From NCBI RefSeq assembly GCF_021391395.1, contig NZ_CP090059.1, forward strand, positions 1,721,001-1,785,000: 64,000 nt of DNA, in the 5' to 3' direction. Below the pieces are notes generated by a model. The model saw nothing but the letters and a program-made list of their open reading frames with translations. It was not told the origin of the DNA and did no database searches. Shown here one piece after another: positions 42,443 to 51,800 of this stretch. This DNA is from Sphingomonas cannabina. Lineage in GTDB: Bacteria; Pseudomonadota; Alphaproteobacteria; Sphingomonadales; Sphingomonadaceae. A program made the translations under genes and the position numbers. Position 1 is the first letter of the stretch. The number at the start of each line of letters is the position of its first letter.

Positions 42443-43726
42443 GTGAAAGCGATTCGAGACATGGTGCTGCGGCACAAGGCCGGCGAGCGGATCGGCGTGA
42501 CTTCGGTGTGCTCGGCGCACCCGCTGGTGATCGAGGCGACGCTGCGCCACGCGCTCGCGACCGGCCAGCCGATCGCGCTGGTGGAGGCGACCTCCAACCA
42601 GGTGAACCAGGACGGCGGCTATACCGGCATGGTGCCGGCCGGCTTCCGCGACTTCGTGCACGGAATCGCGGACAGGGCCGGCTTCCCGCGCGAGCGTCTG
42701 GTGCTCGGCGGCGATCATCTCGGCCCCAACGCCTGGACCGTGCTGCCGGCTGCCGAGGCGATGGACAAGGCCGAGGTGATGGTGGCCGACTATGTCCGCG
42801 CCGGCTTCCGCAAGATCCACCTCGACTGCTCGATGAGCTGCGCCGACGATCCGGTGCCGCTGCCCGAACGGACGATCGCCGAGCGCGCCGCCCGCCTGTG
42901 CCGTGCCGCCGAGGATGCGTTCGAGGGCGATGCGGACGACGCGCCGGTGTACGTGATCGGCACCGAAGTCCCCGTGCCCGGCGGCGCCGCCGAGGACCTG
43001 GAGGAACTGGCGGTCACCACGCCCGAGGCGGCGATCGCAACCGTCAACATCCACGACACCTTGTTCCGCGATGCCGGTCTAGGCGGCGCACTGGAACGCG
43101 TGATCGCGACCGTGGTCCAGCCGGGCGTCGAGTTCGACCACGACAAGGTGGTCGACTATCGTCCCGAGCGGGCGACGGCGCTCAGCCGCGCGATCGAGCC
43201 GGTCGACCATATCGTGTTCGAGGCGCACTCGACCGACTACCAGACGCCGGAGGCGCTCGCCGCGCTGGTCCGCGACCATTTCGCGATCCTGAAGGTGGGG
43301 CCCGGCGTCACCTTCGCGCTGCGCGAGGCGCTGTGGGCGCTCGACGCGATCGAGGCGGAGACCATCGCCGCGCCGCGCCGCGCCCGCGTGCGCGAGGTCA
43401 CGCTCGCCCGGATGCATGCCGAGCCCAAGCACTGGCGCAAATATTACCACGCGACCGGCGAGGCGCTGGCGCTCCAGCTCCAGTACAGCCTGTCCGATCG
43501 CATCCGCTACTATTGGCCCGACCCCGAGATCGCCGCGGCCCAGGACCGGCTGTTCGCCAATCTGCGCGAAACGCCGCCGCCACTGCCGCTGGTCAGCCAG
43601 CATCTCCCGCTCGCCTATGCCGCCGTGCGCGCCGGCCGGGCCGCCCTCGACCCTGCCGAGCTCGTCATGGCGCATGTCGCCGCCACGCTCGACGCCTATC
43701 ATGGAGCTTGCCACCCCGATGCCTGA
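42443..43726 (+). CDS. kbaZ: Tagatose-1,6-bisphosphate aldolase accessory subunit, KbaZ/GatZ family
   Basis: A 427-aa cytosolic protein of the GatZ/KbaZ family (E. coli KbaZ 426 aa). The opening HKAGERIGVTSVCSAHPLVI and GGDHLGPNAWTVL, the segments RAGFRKIHLDCSMSCADD and YVIGTEVPVPGGA, and the end part KYYHATGEALALQLQYSLSD, then RIRYYWP, are all family signatures. In E. coli it stabilises the KbaY aldolase; in some Aga loci the homolog AgaZ has been proposed to act on tagatose-6-phosphate itself. No KbaY is in the window. The start is the GTG at 42443 (AAAGGAG five bases upstream); an ATG at 42401 lies inside the repeat region. Confidence 0.9.
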   Translation: MKAIRDMVLRHKAGERIGVTSVCSAHPLVIEATLRHALATGQPIALVEATSNQVNQDGGYTGMVPAGFRDFVHGIADRAGFPRERLVLGGDHLGPNAWTVLPAAEAMDKAEVMVADYVRAGFRKIHLDCSMSCADDPVPLPERTIAERAARLCRAAEDAFEGDADDAPVYVIGTEVPVPGGAAEDLEELAVTTPEAAIATVNIHDTLFRDAGLGGALERVIATVVQPGVEFDHDKVVDYRPERATALSRAIEPVDHIVFEAHSTDYQTPEALAALVRDHFAILKVGPGVTFALREALWALDAIEAETIAAPRRARVREVTLARMHAEPKHWRKYYHATGEALALQLQYSLSDRIRYYWPDPEIAAAQDRLFANLRETPPPLPLVSQHLPLAYAAVRAGRAALDPAELVMAHVAATLDAYHGACHPDA

Positions 43727-44861
43727 CACCCTGCGCGCCCCCGATGCCGCCGGCAGCGACCCGGTGCCCTGGACCCGCCGGGAGATCGAGCAGCAGCCCG
43801 AAACGCTGCGTGCCACCCAGGCGGTGCTGCGCGCACGCCAGGCGGAGATCGAAGCATTCGTCGGACCGCTGCTGGCCCGGCCGGAACTGCGCATCGTCCT
43901 GACCGGCGCCGGCACCTCGGCCTTCATCGGCGAGTGCCTGGCACCGTGGCTGTCCGACCTGCTCGGCCGGCCCGTCGAGGCGATCGCCACCACGGACATC
44001 GTCAGCGCGCAGGCGCTGCACCTGCGCCGCGACGCGCCGACGCTGCTCGTCTCCTTCGGCCGCTCGGGCAGCAGCCCGGAAAGCATCGCCGCCGTCGATC
44101 TCGTCGACGCGACCGTCGCCGAGGCGTACCACCTCGTCATCACCTGCAACCCCGACGGCGAGCTGGGCCGGCGCACGAGCGCGAACACCCATGTCGTCGT
44201 CCTGCCGGAGGCGACCCACGACCGCGGTTTCGCGATGACGTCGAGCTTCAGCGCGATGACGCTGGCGGCGCTGTCGATCCTCGGCGGCATCACGGCGCTC
44301 GACGCACGCGTCCCGGCCATCGCCGCGGCGGTCGGCGACACGCTCGCGCGATCCGAGCCGGTGACGGCTGATCTCGCCGCGCGCGGGTTCAAGCGCGTCG
44401 TCTATCTCGGCAGCGGCGTGTTCAAGGGCCTTGCGCGCGAGGCGGCGCTGAAGCTCATGGAATTGAGCGACGGCGCGGTGGTGACGGCGTTCGACACCGC
44501 GCTCGGCTTCCGCCATGGTCCCAAGACGATCATCAACGGCGAGACGCTTGCGGTGATATTCGTGTCCAACGACCCGCTCACCCGCCTCTACGACCTCGAC
44601 ATCGTCGAGGAACTGCGCGGCGACGGCCGGTGCGGTGCGGTGATCACCGTCTCCGCCCGACCGGAGGACAGGGCCGACATCGCCGTCGGCGGCATGGCGG
44701 AGGCGGCCGATGCGGACCTGCTCTTCCCCTTCATCGTGCCGGCGCAGCTGTTCGGCCTCCATGTCTCATTGGCGCTGGGCCTCACGCCCGATCGCCCCAA
44801 TGCGAGCGGCACGGTGAACCGAGTCGTGCAGGGCGTGCGGATCCACGCGCTTCCGGCATGA
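43719..44861 (+). CDS. agaS: Galactosamine-6-phosphate deaminase/isomerase, AgaS-type SIS protein
   Basis: A 380-aa cytosolic SIS-domain sugar isomerase (E. coli AgaS 384 aa). Two SIS domains are visible (LTGAGTSAFIGE, LVSFGRSGSSPESIAAVDL; VYLGSGVFKGLAREAALKLME, FRHGPKTIINGETL). PWTRREIEQQPETLR at the start is typical of AgaS. It converts GalN-6-P to tagatose-6-P and ammonia. The ATG at 43719 overlaps the kbaZ stop by 8 bases (ATGCCTGA) with GGAG 12 bases upstream; ATG 43701 is the alternative. The stop overlaps the kinase gene as ATGA. Confidence 0.9.
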   Translation: MPDTLRAPDAAGSDPVPWTRREIEQQPETLRATQAVLRARQAEIEAFVGPLLARPELRIVLTGAGTSAFIGECLAPWLSDLLGRPVEAIATTDIVSAQALHLRRDAPTLLVSFGRSGSSPESIAAVDLVDATVAEAYHLVITCNPDGELGRRTSANTHVVVLPEATHDRGFAMTSSFSAMTLAALSILGGITALDARVPAIAAAVGDTLARSEPVTADLAARGFKRVVYLGSGVFKGLAREAALKLMELSDGAVVTAFDTALGFRHGPKTIINGETLAVIFVSNDPLTRLYDLDIVEELRGDGRCGAVITVSARPEDRADIAVGGMAEAADADLLFPFIVPAQLFGLHVSLALGLTPDRPNASGTVNRVVQGVRIHALPA

Positions 44862-45811
44862 CCGCCCGCGATTGCTTCCTCGGCGTGGACGGCGGCGGCA
44901 CCAAGACCGAGTTCGTCTGCATCGATGTCGCCGGCACGGTGATCGCGCGCGCCGTCACCGGGACCACCTATCACCTCGAGGTCGGCCTCGAGGAGACGGT
45001 ACGGCGTCTCGAGCAGGGCATCGGCGCGGTGTGCGGCGACCTCGGGATCACGCCGGCCGTGCTCGGCTTCGCCTTCTTCGGCCTGCCTGCCTATGGCGAG
45101 GACAATGTCGCCGACCCGCAGCTGCACGCCGCCTGCCGTCGCCTGCTGGGGCACGACCGCTACGCGTGCGGGAACGATGTCGTCTGCGGCTGGGCCGGAT
45201 CGCTCGGCTGCGAGGACGGGATCAACATCGTCGCCGGCACCGGCTCGATCGGTTACGGCGAGCGCCAGGGCAAGGCGGCGCGCGTCGGCGGGTGGGGGGA
45301 GGTGTTCGGCGACGAAGGCTCGGCCCATTGGATCGCGATCCGGGGCCTCGCCCTGTTCTCGCGCATGAGCGACGGCCGCGCCCCCAAGGGCGTGCTGTAC
45401 GACCGGATCGTCGAGGCACTGTCGCTGCGCAACGATCTCGACCTGTGCGAGCGCATCATGGGGCCTGCGGGTATGGGCCGCGGCGAGATCGCCAGCCTCG
45501 CGAGCCTGGTCTCTGGCGCGGCGGCCGAGGGAGATATCGGTGCGCAGGCCATTCTCGTATCGGCCGCCGAGGAGCTGGCGGCGCTGGCGCTTGCCCTGCG
45601 CGACCGGCTCGGCTTCTCGCCCGAGGCTCTGGTACCAGTCTCCTGGTCCGGCGGCGTTCTCCTGCGCGAGCCCCTGGTGCGCGACGCGTTCCTTGCGGAG
45701 CTGGCGGGCAGGGGAGGCTTTGCCGCGGTCGAGCCTCGCTACGATCCGGCCTATGGAGCCGCTCTCTATGCCCAGCGGCTGGCGGGCTTCGTGGCGCGCG
45801 CAGACACGTAA
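44858..45811 (+). CDS. Amino-sugar kinase of the BadF/BadG/NagK-like ATPase family (AgaK candidate)
   Basis: A 317-aa cytosolic ASKHA-fold kinase. FLGVDGGGTKTEFVCID at 6-22 is the phosphate-1 motif, VAGTGSIGYG the phosphate-2 motif, and GGWGEVFGDEGSAHWIA the sugar-binding loop of N-acetylglucosamine-kinase-like proteins. It is co-translated with agaS (ATGA). Position as last gene of kbaZ-agaS-kinase matches Aga loci where AgaK phosphorylates GalNAc; galactosamine is also possible here because no deacetylase gene is present. Confidence 0.87.
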   Translation: MTARDCFLGVDGGGTKTEFVCIDVAGTVIARAVTGTTYHLEVGLEETVRRLEQGIGAVCGDLGITPAVLGFAFFGLPAYGEDNVADPQLHAACRRLLGHDRYACGNDVVCGWAGSLGCEDGINIVAGTGSIGYGERQGKAARVGGWGEVFGDEGSAHWIAIRGLALFSRMSDGRAPKGVLYDRIVEALSLRNDLDLCERIMGPAGMGRGEIASLASLVSGAAAEGDIGAQAILVSAAEELAALALALRDRLGFSPEALVPVSWSGGVLLREPLVRDAFLAELAGRGGFAAVEPRYDPAYGAALYAQRLAGFVARADT

Positions 45812-45869
45812 CACGCCTGTCATCCGCTTCGGTTAGCGGCCGCGTCCTTTGAACGACGGGAGCGATCGA

Positions 45870-47045
45870 GTGGTGTCCAGCAAGGCCGAAACTGTTCGCG
45901 GGATCGCCCGGCGGCTTCTTCTCCTGCTTGCCGCCTCCCTCGCGGCACCCGCCACCGCCGCGTCGCCCGCGCCCCTGCCGCTCAAGCAGAACGGCGGCAC
46001 CTGGCCGTCCGGGCACGTCCAGGGCATCGCCGTCGACGTGCAGGGGGGCTTCATCTACTATTCGTTCACCAATCTCCTCGCGAAATATGATTTCAGCGGA
46101 AAGCTGATCGGCACGCTCGTCGGCTGGACGGGCCATCTCGGGGACCTCGACTTCAACCCGGCCGACGGGAAGGTCTACGGCTCGCTCGAATACAAGGACG
46201 ACAGGGCCTTCTACGTCGCCGTGATCGATGTCGCACGGCTCGACCGCGTCGGCATCGAGGCGAGCGGAACGGACATCTTCCGCACCGTCTATCTGCCCGA
46301 GGTGGTGAAGGACTATTCCGCCGACCTCAACGGCGATGGCAGGGTCGAGGGCGATAAGGCGACCGCCTCGCCCGATCACCGCTACGGCTGCTCCGGCATT
46401 GACGGTGTGGCGTTCGGCCCCGCGTTCGGCCGCAGCGACGGGCCGCGCTATCTGACCGTCGCCTACGGCATCTACGGCAACACCGCGCGTGCCGACAACG
46501 ACCACCAGGTGCTGCTGCAATATGACGTGAGCGATTGGGCGCGCTACGCCAGCCCGCTGACCGAGGCTGCGCCGCACCGCAACGGTCCCGCCGCCGTGCA
46601 CGGCAAATATTTCGTCCGGACCGGCAACACGAGCTACGGCGTGCAGAACCTCTCCTACGACGAGACGCTGCAGCGCTGGTTCCTCGGCGTCTACCAGGGC
46701 AAGAAGCCGTCCTTCCCCAACTACCTCCTGTTCGCCGTCGAAGCCCGCGAGCGGCCCGTGCTGTCCGATCTCGTCGGCGTGCCGGGACCCGGGGGCAAAG
46801 GGTGGGAGCGGGGCCTGCTGCTCGACCTCGCCGACGACGGCCTGAAGGACGCCGCCACCGATATCCGCGGATGGAACCAGAAGGCTGACGTCGGCTTCCA
46901 ACCGGTCGGGCAGGGCTTGTTCTACGTCGCCGCGAACTCCGGCGGCAAGGGCGCGCAGACCGCCGACCTCACGCTCATGCGCTGGACCGGGGACGCGGCG
47001 TGGCCGTTCGTTCCGGCGACGGCGGAAGACGCGGCCAGGCGATGA
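45870..47045 (+). CDS. Secreted protein of unknown function
   Basis: A 391-aa protein with a Sec signal peptide (RRLLLLLAASLAAPATAASP). The mature part has repeated short strand motifs (VQGIAVDVQGGFIYYSFTN, GHLGDLDFNPADGKVYG, GCSGIDGVAFGPAFG, FQPVGQGLFYVAANSGGKG) that look like a beta-propeller. A possible Ca-binding DLNGDGRVEGDKA lies near 160. The GTG at 45870 has GGGAG seven bases upstream; a TTG at 45849 is the alternative. It follows the agaK-like gene by 58 bp but is not a known Aga component. No family name is recognised. Confidence 0.75.
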   Translation: MVSSKAETVRGIARRLLLLLAASLAAPATAASPAPLPLKQNGGTWPSGHVQGIAVDVQGGFIYYSFTNLLAKYDFSGKLIGTLVGWTGHLGDLDFNPADGKVYGSLEYKDDRAFYVAVIDVARLDRVGIEASGTDIFRTVYLPEVVKDYSADLNGDGRVEGDKATASPDHRYGCSGIDGVAFGPAFGRSDGPRYLTVAYGIYGNTARADNDHQVLLQYDVSDWARYASPLTEAAPHRNGPAAVHGKYFVRTGNTSYGVQNLSYDETLQRWFLGVYQGKKPSFPNYLLFAVEARERPVLSDLVGVPGPGGKGWERGLLLDLADDGLKDAATDIRGWNQKADVGFQPVGQGLFYVAANSGGKGAQTADLTLMRWTGDAAWPFVPATAEDAARR

Positions 47046-47130
47046 CCCGCGGAGCGTCCGCCGAAGCCTGAGTGTCACAATTGACGTCTAGGCGTCGCCT
47101 CGAATCGAAGCGGCGCTCGGCGGGACAGGG

Positions 47131-47733
47131 ATGAACGGCACCGACAGGGAAAGAGCGCACTGGCTGTTGCGCAATATCCTGCCGCATGAGCCTGCGCTCA
47201 GGGGCTGGCTCTCGCGGCGCGCGCTGCCCGGGCTCGATCCCGACGACATCATCCAGGAGGCCTATACGATCCTGGCCGAGCTGGAGAGCGTCGACGCCAT
47301 CCGTTACCCGCGCGCCTATCTGTTCCAGGTCGCACGGTCGGTGATCACGCGCCACGTCCGCCGCACGCGCATCGTGCCGATCCATGCGGTCGACGACCTC
47401 GATCGGCTCGACCATCCCGACGACGCCGCTTCGCCCGAGCAACATGCGATCGACCGCGACGAGCTGCGCCAGCTCGCCCGCGCGATCGCGGCGATGCCGC
47501 ACAAGACCCGGGAGGCTTTCATCCTCCGGCGCGTCGAGGGATTGCCGCAGCGAGAGATCGCCGCGCAGATGTGCATATCGGAGAATACGGTCGAGACTCA
47601 TATCTCGCGAGGCATTCGATTCTTGATTGATTGGTTCGGTCGTGGCGGAAAGGCACCGTCCCAAACCTCTAGGGTCACGGAATCGGAGATTGCCTGGGTT
47701 GATGGCCGAGCGAGAAACCAGTCGAGACATTGA
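47131..47733 (+). CDS. FecI-type ECF sigma factor
   Basis: A 200-aa sigma factor. Region 2 is LPGLDPDDIIQEAYTILAEL with RYPRAYLFQVARSVITRHVR; region 4 is MPHKTREAFILRRVEGLPQR, EIAAQMCISENTVETHISRG. It is followed by FecR with a 32-base overlap and then an STN-containing receptor, the standard order of cell-surface signalling operons. On receptor stimulation the FecR partner would release or activate it to transcribe the receptor operon. The start is ATG 47131 with ACAGGG upstream. Confidence 0.92.
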   Translation: MNGTDRERAHWLLRNILPHEPALRGWLSRRALPGLDPDDIIQEAYTILAELESVDAIRYPRAYLFQVARSVITRHVRRTRIVPIHAVDDLDRLDHPDDAASPEQHAIDRDELRQLARAIAAMPHKTREAFILRRVEGLPQREIAAQMCISENTVETHISRGIRFLIDWFGRGGKAPSQTSRVTESEIAWVDGRARNQSRH

Positions 47734-48679
47734 TCGAGCGGCGTCCGAATGGACGGCGCGGCTGGATCGTGGGCCACTGACTCCCGAGGAAGACGCGGCA
47801 TTCCAGGCCTGGCTGGGCGGCGATCCGCGCAGCCGGGGCGCGCTGCTGCGCGCGCAGGCCTTGTCGATCATGAGCGAGTCCGCCCGGGCGCTTGGGCCCC
47901 GCTTCGACCCGTCCGCGTTCGAGGAACCGAAGCGCCCAGCCGCCGCGCGCCTATCCCGCCGGCAGGCGCTGACCTGGACCGGAGGAACGGTCGCGGTCCT
48001 TGCCTCCCTGGTGGCGCTGGGCGTCGGCATGCCCGCGTCCGGTGCCGTCATCAGCACCGGACGGGGGGAGATCCGCCTGGTGCCGCTCAAGGACGGCTCG
48101 ACCGTGCTCCTGAATACCGAGAGCAGCGTCAGGGTCCGGTTCGACGAAGGCGAGCGGCTGGTCACGCTGCTGAGGGGCGAAGCTTATTTCTCCGTCGCGC
48201 GTGACGAGAGGCGGCCCTTCATCGTCGAGGTGGACGGACGCCGCCTCCATACCACACAGGCGGGGTTCAGGGTCCGCAAACTCGACGCGGACCCGGTCGA
48301 CATATTGGTGCAGCGCGGACAGGTCGATCTCGCCGCGCTGGCGCTCACGGCCAATACGCGGCTGACCCTGGTCGATTCCACCGAACGGCCACAGCCGATC
48401 ACGCCCGAGGCGGTCACGCGCGAGCTGGCGTGGCGCGACGGAAAGCTCGCCTTCGAGGGGGAAACGCTGAAGCAGGCGGCGGACAGCTTCGCGCGCTACA
48501 GCGACACGCGCATCCTGATCGGCGATCCGGGCCTGGCGCGCGAGCCGGTGACCGGCCTGTTCGCCGCCAACGATCCAGTCGGCTTCAGCCGCGCCATCGC
48601 GCGCGTGTTCGACGCCCGGCTCGAGCAAAGAGGCGACGACGTCGTGCTGACGCGCCGCGCTGCACCACACCCGTTTTAA
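47702..48679 (+). CDS. FecR-family anti-sigma/sigma regulator
   Basis: A 325-aa inner-membrane regulator. The N-terminal cytoplasmic DUF4880 domain has EWTARLDRGPLTPEEDAAFQ and AWLGGDPRSRGAL. One membrane helix (TGGTVAVLASLVALGVGM, about 113-130) precedes the periplasmic FecR domain (TGRGEIRLVPLKDGSTVLLN, GEAYFSVARDERRPFIVEV). A C-terminal STN-contact region (LAWRDGKLAFEGETLKQAAD) ends the protein. The ATG at 47702 lies inside the sigma gene in another frame, so translation is coupled. The same architecture transmits the receptor signal to FecI. Confidence 0.92.
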   Translation: MAERETSRDIDRAASEWTARLDRGPLTPEEDAAFQAWLGGDPRSRGALLRAQALSIMSESARALGPRFDPSAFEEPKRPAAARLSRRQALTWTGGTVAVLASLVALGVGMPASGAVISTGRGEIRLVPLKDGSTVLLNTESSVRVRFDEGERLVTLLRGEAYFSVARDERRPFIVEVDGRRLHTTQAGFRVRKLDADPVDILVQRGQVDLAALALTANTRLTLVDSTERPQPITPEAVTRELAWRDGKLAFEGETLKQAADSFARYSDTRILIGDPGLAREPVTGLFAANDPVGFSRAIARVFDARLEQRGDDVVLTRRAAPHPF

Positions 48680-48680
48680 G

Positions 48681-48781
48681 CCCCTCCCCTTCAAGGGAGG
48701 GGTTGGGGGTGGGGGAGTGCGGCAGGCCGTGTTGGTTGAGGCGAGTCCCCACCCCAACCCCTCCCCTGAAGGGGAGGGGCT
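48681..48781. repeat. Palindromic intergenic repeat, family B, copy 2
   Basis: CCCCTCCCCTTCAAGGGAGGGG at 48681 is followed by a GGTTGGGGGTGGGG arm. The inverse CCCCACCCCAACCCCTCCCC is at about 48750, closing with TGAAGGGGAGGGGC. The hairpin lies between fecR and the receptor gene, so it could lower read-through and make the receptor depend on its own promoter in 48782-48883. Confidence 0.85.
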
Positions 48782-48883
48782 AGATTTGCTGAAAAATTTT
48801 CGCCGCCGATAGCGGAAACGGCCGGCCGACGGCTCTCAACCGCAAACGCCGCGACCGACGCGGCAAGCGGGGGAAGTCAGTCG

Positions 48884-51800
48884 ATGAAATCTCGTCATTC
48901 CATCCTCACCTGTGGTGCTGCCATCGCGGCACTGGCGATCGCCGCGCCGGCCCAGGCGCAGGAACGCGTCTTCGACATTCCGGCGCAGCCGGCGGTCCGC
49001 GCCATTCCCGAGCTGGCGCGCCAGGCGCAGGTGCAGATTGTCGCACCCGCGCGCGATCTCCAGGGCATCTCGACGCCGGCGGTCAAGGGGCGGATGGACG
49101 TGCGGACGGCGCTGCGCCGCCTGATCGCGGGCACGCCGCTACGGATCGATTCCGACGATGGCCAGATCATCACGTTGCGCTCGTCCAGCCAGGGCGCGTC
49201 GAACGCAGAGCAGGGCGAGACCATCGGCACCGGCGGTCTGCGCGGCCGCATCCTCAACACCGCGACCGGGGAATATGTGCGCAACGCCGAAATCCGCGTC
49301 GAAGGCACGCCGATTGTCGCCTATTCCGAGGACGGCGGCGCCTTCCGCCTGACCGGCGTGCCGGCCGGCGAGGTGACGGTCGCAGTCAAATACACCGGCC
49401 TCCAGGAGGAAAAGGCCACCGCCACGATCGCCGCGGGCGAGGTGACGACGCTGGATGTCGAGCTGAAGGCGCTGTCCTACATCGCCTCGGGTGAGGAAAA
49501 TCCCCAGGACATCACCATCACCGGCCGCCGCGACGGCCAAGCCAGCGCGATCATGGAGCGCCGCGCCGCGTTGAACGCCAAGAACGTCGTTCCCGCCGAC
49601 AATTACGGCGCGCTCACCATGGGCGACGTCGGCGAGTTCCTGAAGAACATGCCCGGCCTGTCGCTCGACTATACCGAGGTGGATGCGACCAAGGCCCGCA
49701 TCGGCGGCCTCGATCCCAAATATACGACCTTCACTACCGACGGCGCGCGCATGGCGACGGCGACCTCGAACAACAACAACGGCCGCGAGAACTCGTTCGA
49801 GCAGATGTCGATCACTGGCATCGCCGCGATCGAGCTCAACAACACGCTCACCGCCAGGATGGACGCCGACGCTCCCGGCGGCACCATCAACCTGCGCAGC
49901 AAATACGCGTTCGAGCGCAAGGGGCGGCAGTTCCGCTTCCAGCTCGGCGGCGTCGGCACCTCGGATTCCGGCTTCTCGCAGGCCTATTTCCCCGACGACC
50001 GCAAGCATCCGCGCATCTACCCGTCCGCCCAGATCGGCTATTCCGACGTGCTTCTGGACGGCCGCCTCGGCATCTCGTTCAACGCCAGCTATAATGCCAA
50101 TTACGTCCAGCAGGACCGTATCCAGACCGACTGGTCCTACCTCCCCGACGGCCGGGTGATCCCCTATCAGGTGATGTGGCGCCCGGGCCCGAAGCGGACG
50201 CATCGCAAGGCCGCCAACCTGGCGGTGGACTACAAGATCTCGGACAAGCTCACCTTCGGCGTGCGCAGCACCTATTCGATGTACGACGTCGAATATTTCA
50301 ACCAATATACTTTCCTGATCTTCGGCACGACTGCGCGATCCTATGCCACGGCGGATTCGACGCCGACCCATATCGTCGTCAATCCCAACGGACAGAACAC
50401 CCGTCTCCACACCCAATATTCGCATCGCTATGCGGGCACGCCGTCGTGGTTGGTGGCGCCGAAGCTCGAATATAAGGACGACACGTTCGAGGCGACGCTG
50501 CGCGGCAGCTACTCCAGTTCGGCCTTCCACTTCCGCGACAACAGCAAAGGCTTCTTTCAGCGCACCGACAGCTGGTTGACCGGCATCGGCTTCACGATGG
50601 ACCGGCCGTCGGAGGATTCGAATGCCTGGACGCTGACGCAGACGGCCGGCCGATCCTGGGGCGATCCCACCAACTTCAACCGCGACCTCGCGATCGGCTA
50701 CAACATCCGCACCTCGGAATCCGACGCCCGCAACGAGATGTACGGCGGCAACCTGGACCTGAAGAAACAGCTCGATCTCGGCGCGCTTCCGGTCACGCTC
50801 ATGGCCGGCGCCGGCGCCCGCAAGAACGACTGGCGGACCAACGAGGGCTCCTATCAGCAATTCCGATATGTCGGCCCGACGGGGTCACAGACGGCACCCG
50901 AGGCCGTCATCCCCTGGACCGAGAACTACAAGTTCCAGATCATCGGCTTCGACGCCGGCAACATGAACGCGCAGAACTGGCGCGCGGACAGCAACTATGC
51001 CGTCTACGACATCTACCAGGCGCATCCGGAGTATTTCGTGCCGGACATGCTGGGCAATTTGAAGCGCCGGCTCGACAACGACAAGCGCGTCCAGGAGGAC
51101 GTCTACGCCGCTTATTTCGAGGCACAGACGCGCATCGGCCGCGCCTCGTTCGACCTCGGCCTGCGTTACGAAAAGACCAAAACCGCGGCCAAGGTCGCGA
51201 ACACCCGGCCGATATCGGAGGTCAAGGCGGCCGGCTATCCGGTGAACGGGAACTCCGCCACCACCGTCGAGGGCCTGCTCTACCAGTATAACGGCGGCAC
51301 CTATTCCACGCGCCGCGGCGACTATGACGACTGGTTCCTCAGCGGCGGCGTCAAGTACGACTTCACCGACAAGCTCGTCGGCCAACTCGCCTTCAGCCAG
51401 TCCATCCTGCGCCCCGACTACGGCAACCTCGGCGGCGTCGTCTCGGTCAACGACGACACGCAGATCGTCACCGTGCCGAACCCGCTGCTGAAGCCCGAGC
51501 ATTCGACGAAATACTACGCCAGCCTGCAATATTACCTCGAGCCGTCGGGCATCGTCGGCCTGTCCGTCTACAAGCTCGACATCAAGGACATGCAGGTCAC
51601 CGGCATCACCGTCGATCCCGAGGACGTCGGCTACGACCCCGGCGATTACGCGGGCTACACCTTCCGCAGCGCGCAGAACGCGCCCGGCACCAGCACCAAC
51701 ACCGGCCTGACGCTGGAATACGACCAGCAGCTCACCTTCCTGCCGGGAATGCTGCGCGGGTTCGGCCTGCGCGGATCGGTCACGATGATCGACCCCGACG

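Noticed and set aside
47120..47131. ACAGGGAT as the far end of the Tn7-like element (ACA plus GGGAT duplication)
   Set aside because: No inverted TnsB-like sites precede it and it is the ribosome-binding region of the ECF sigma gene; chance match.
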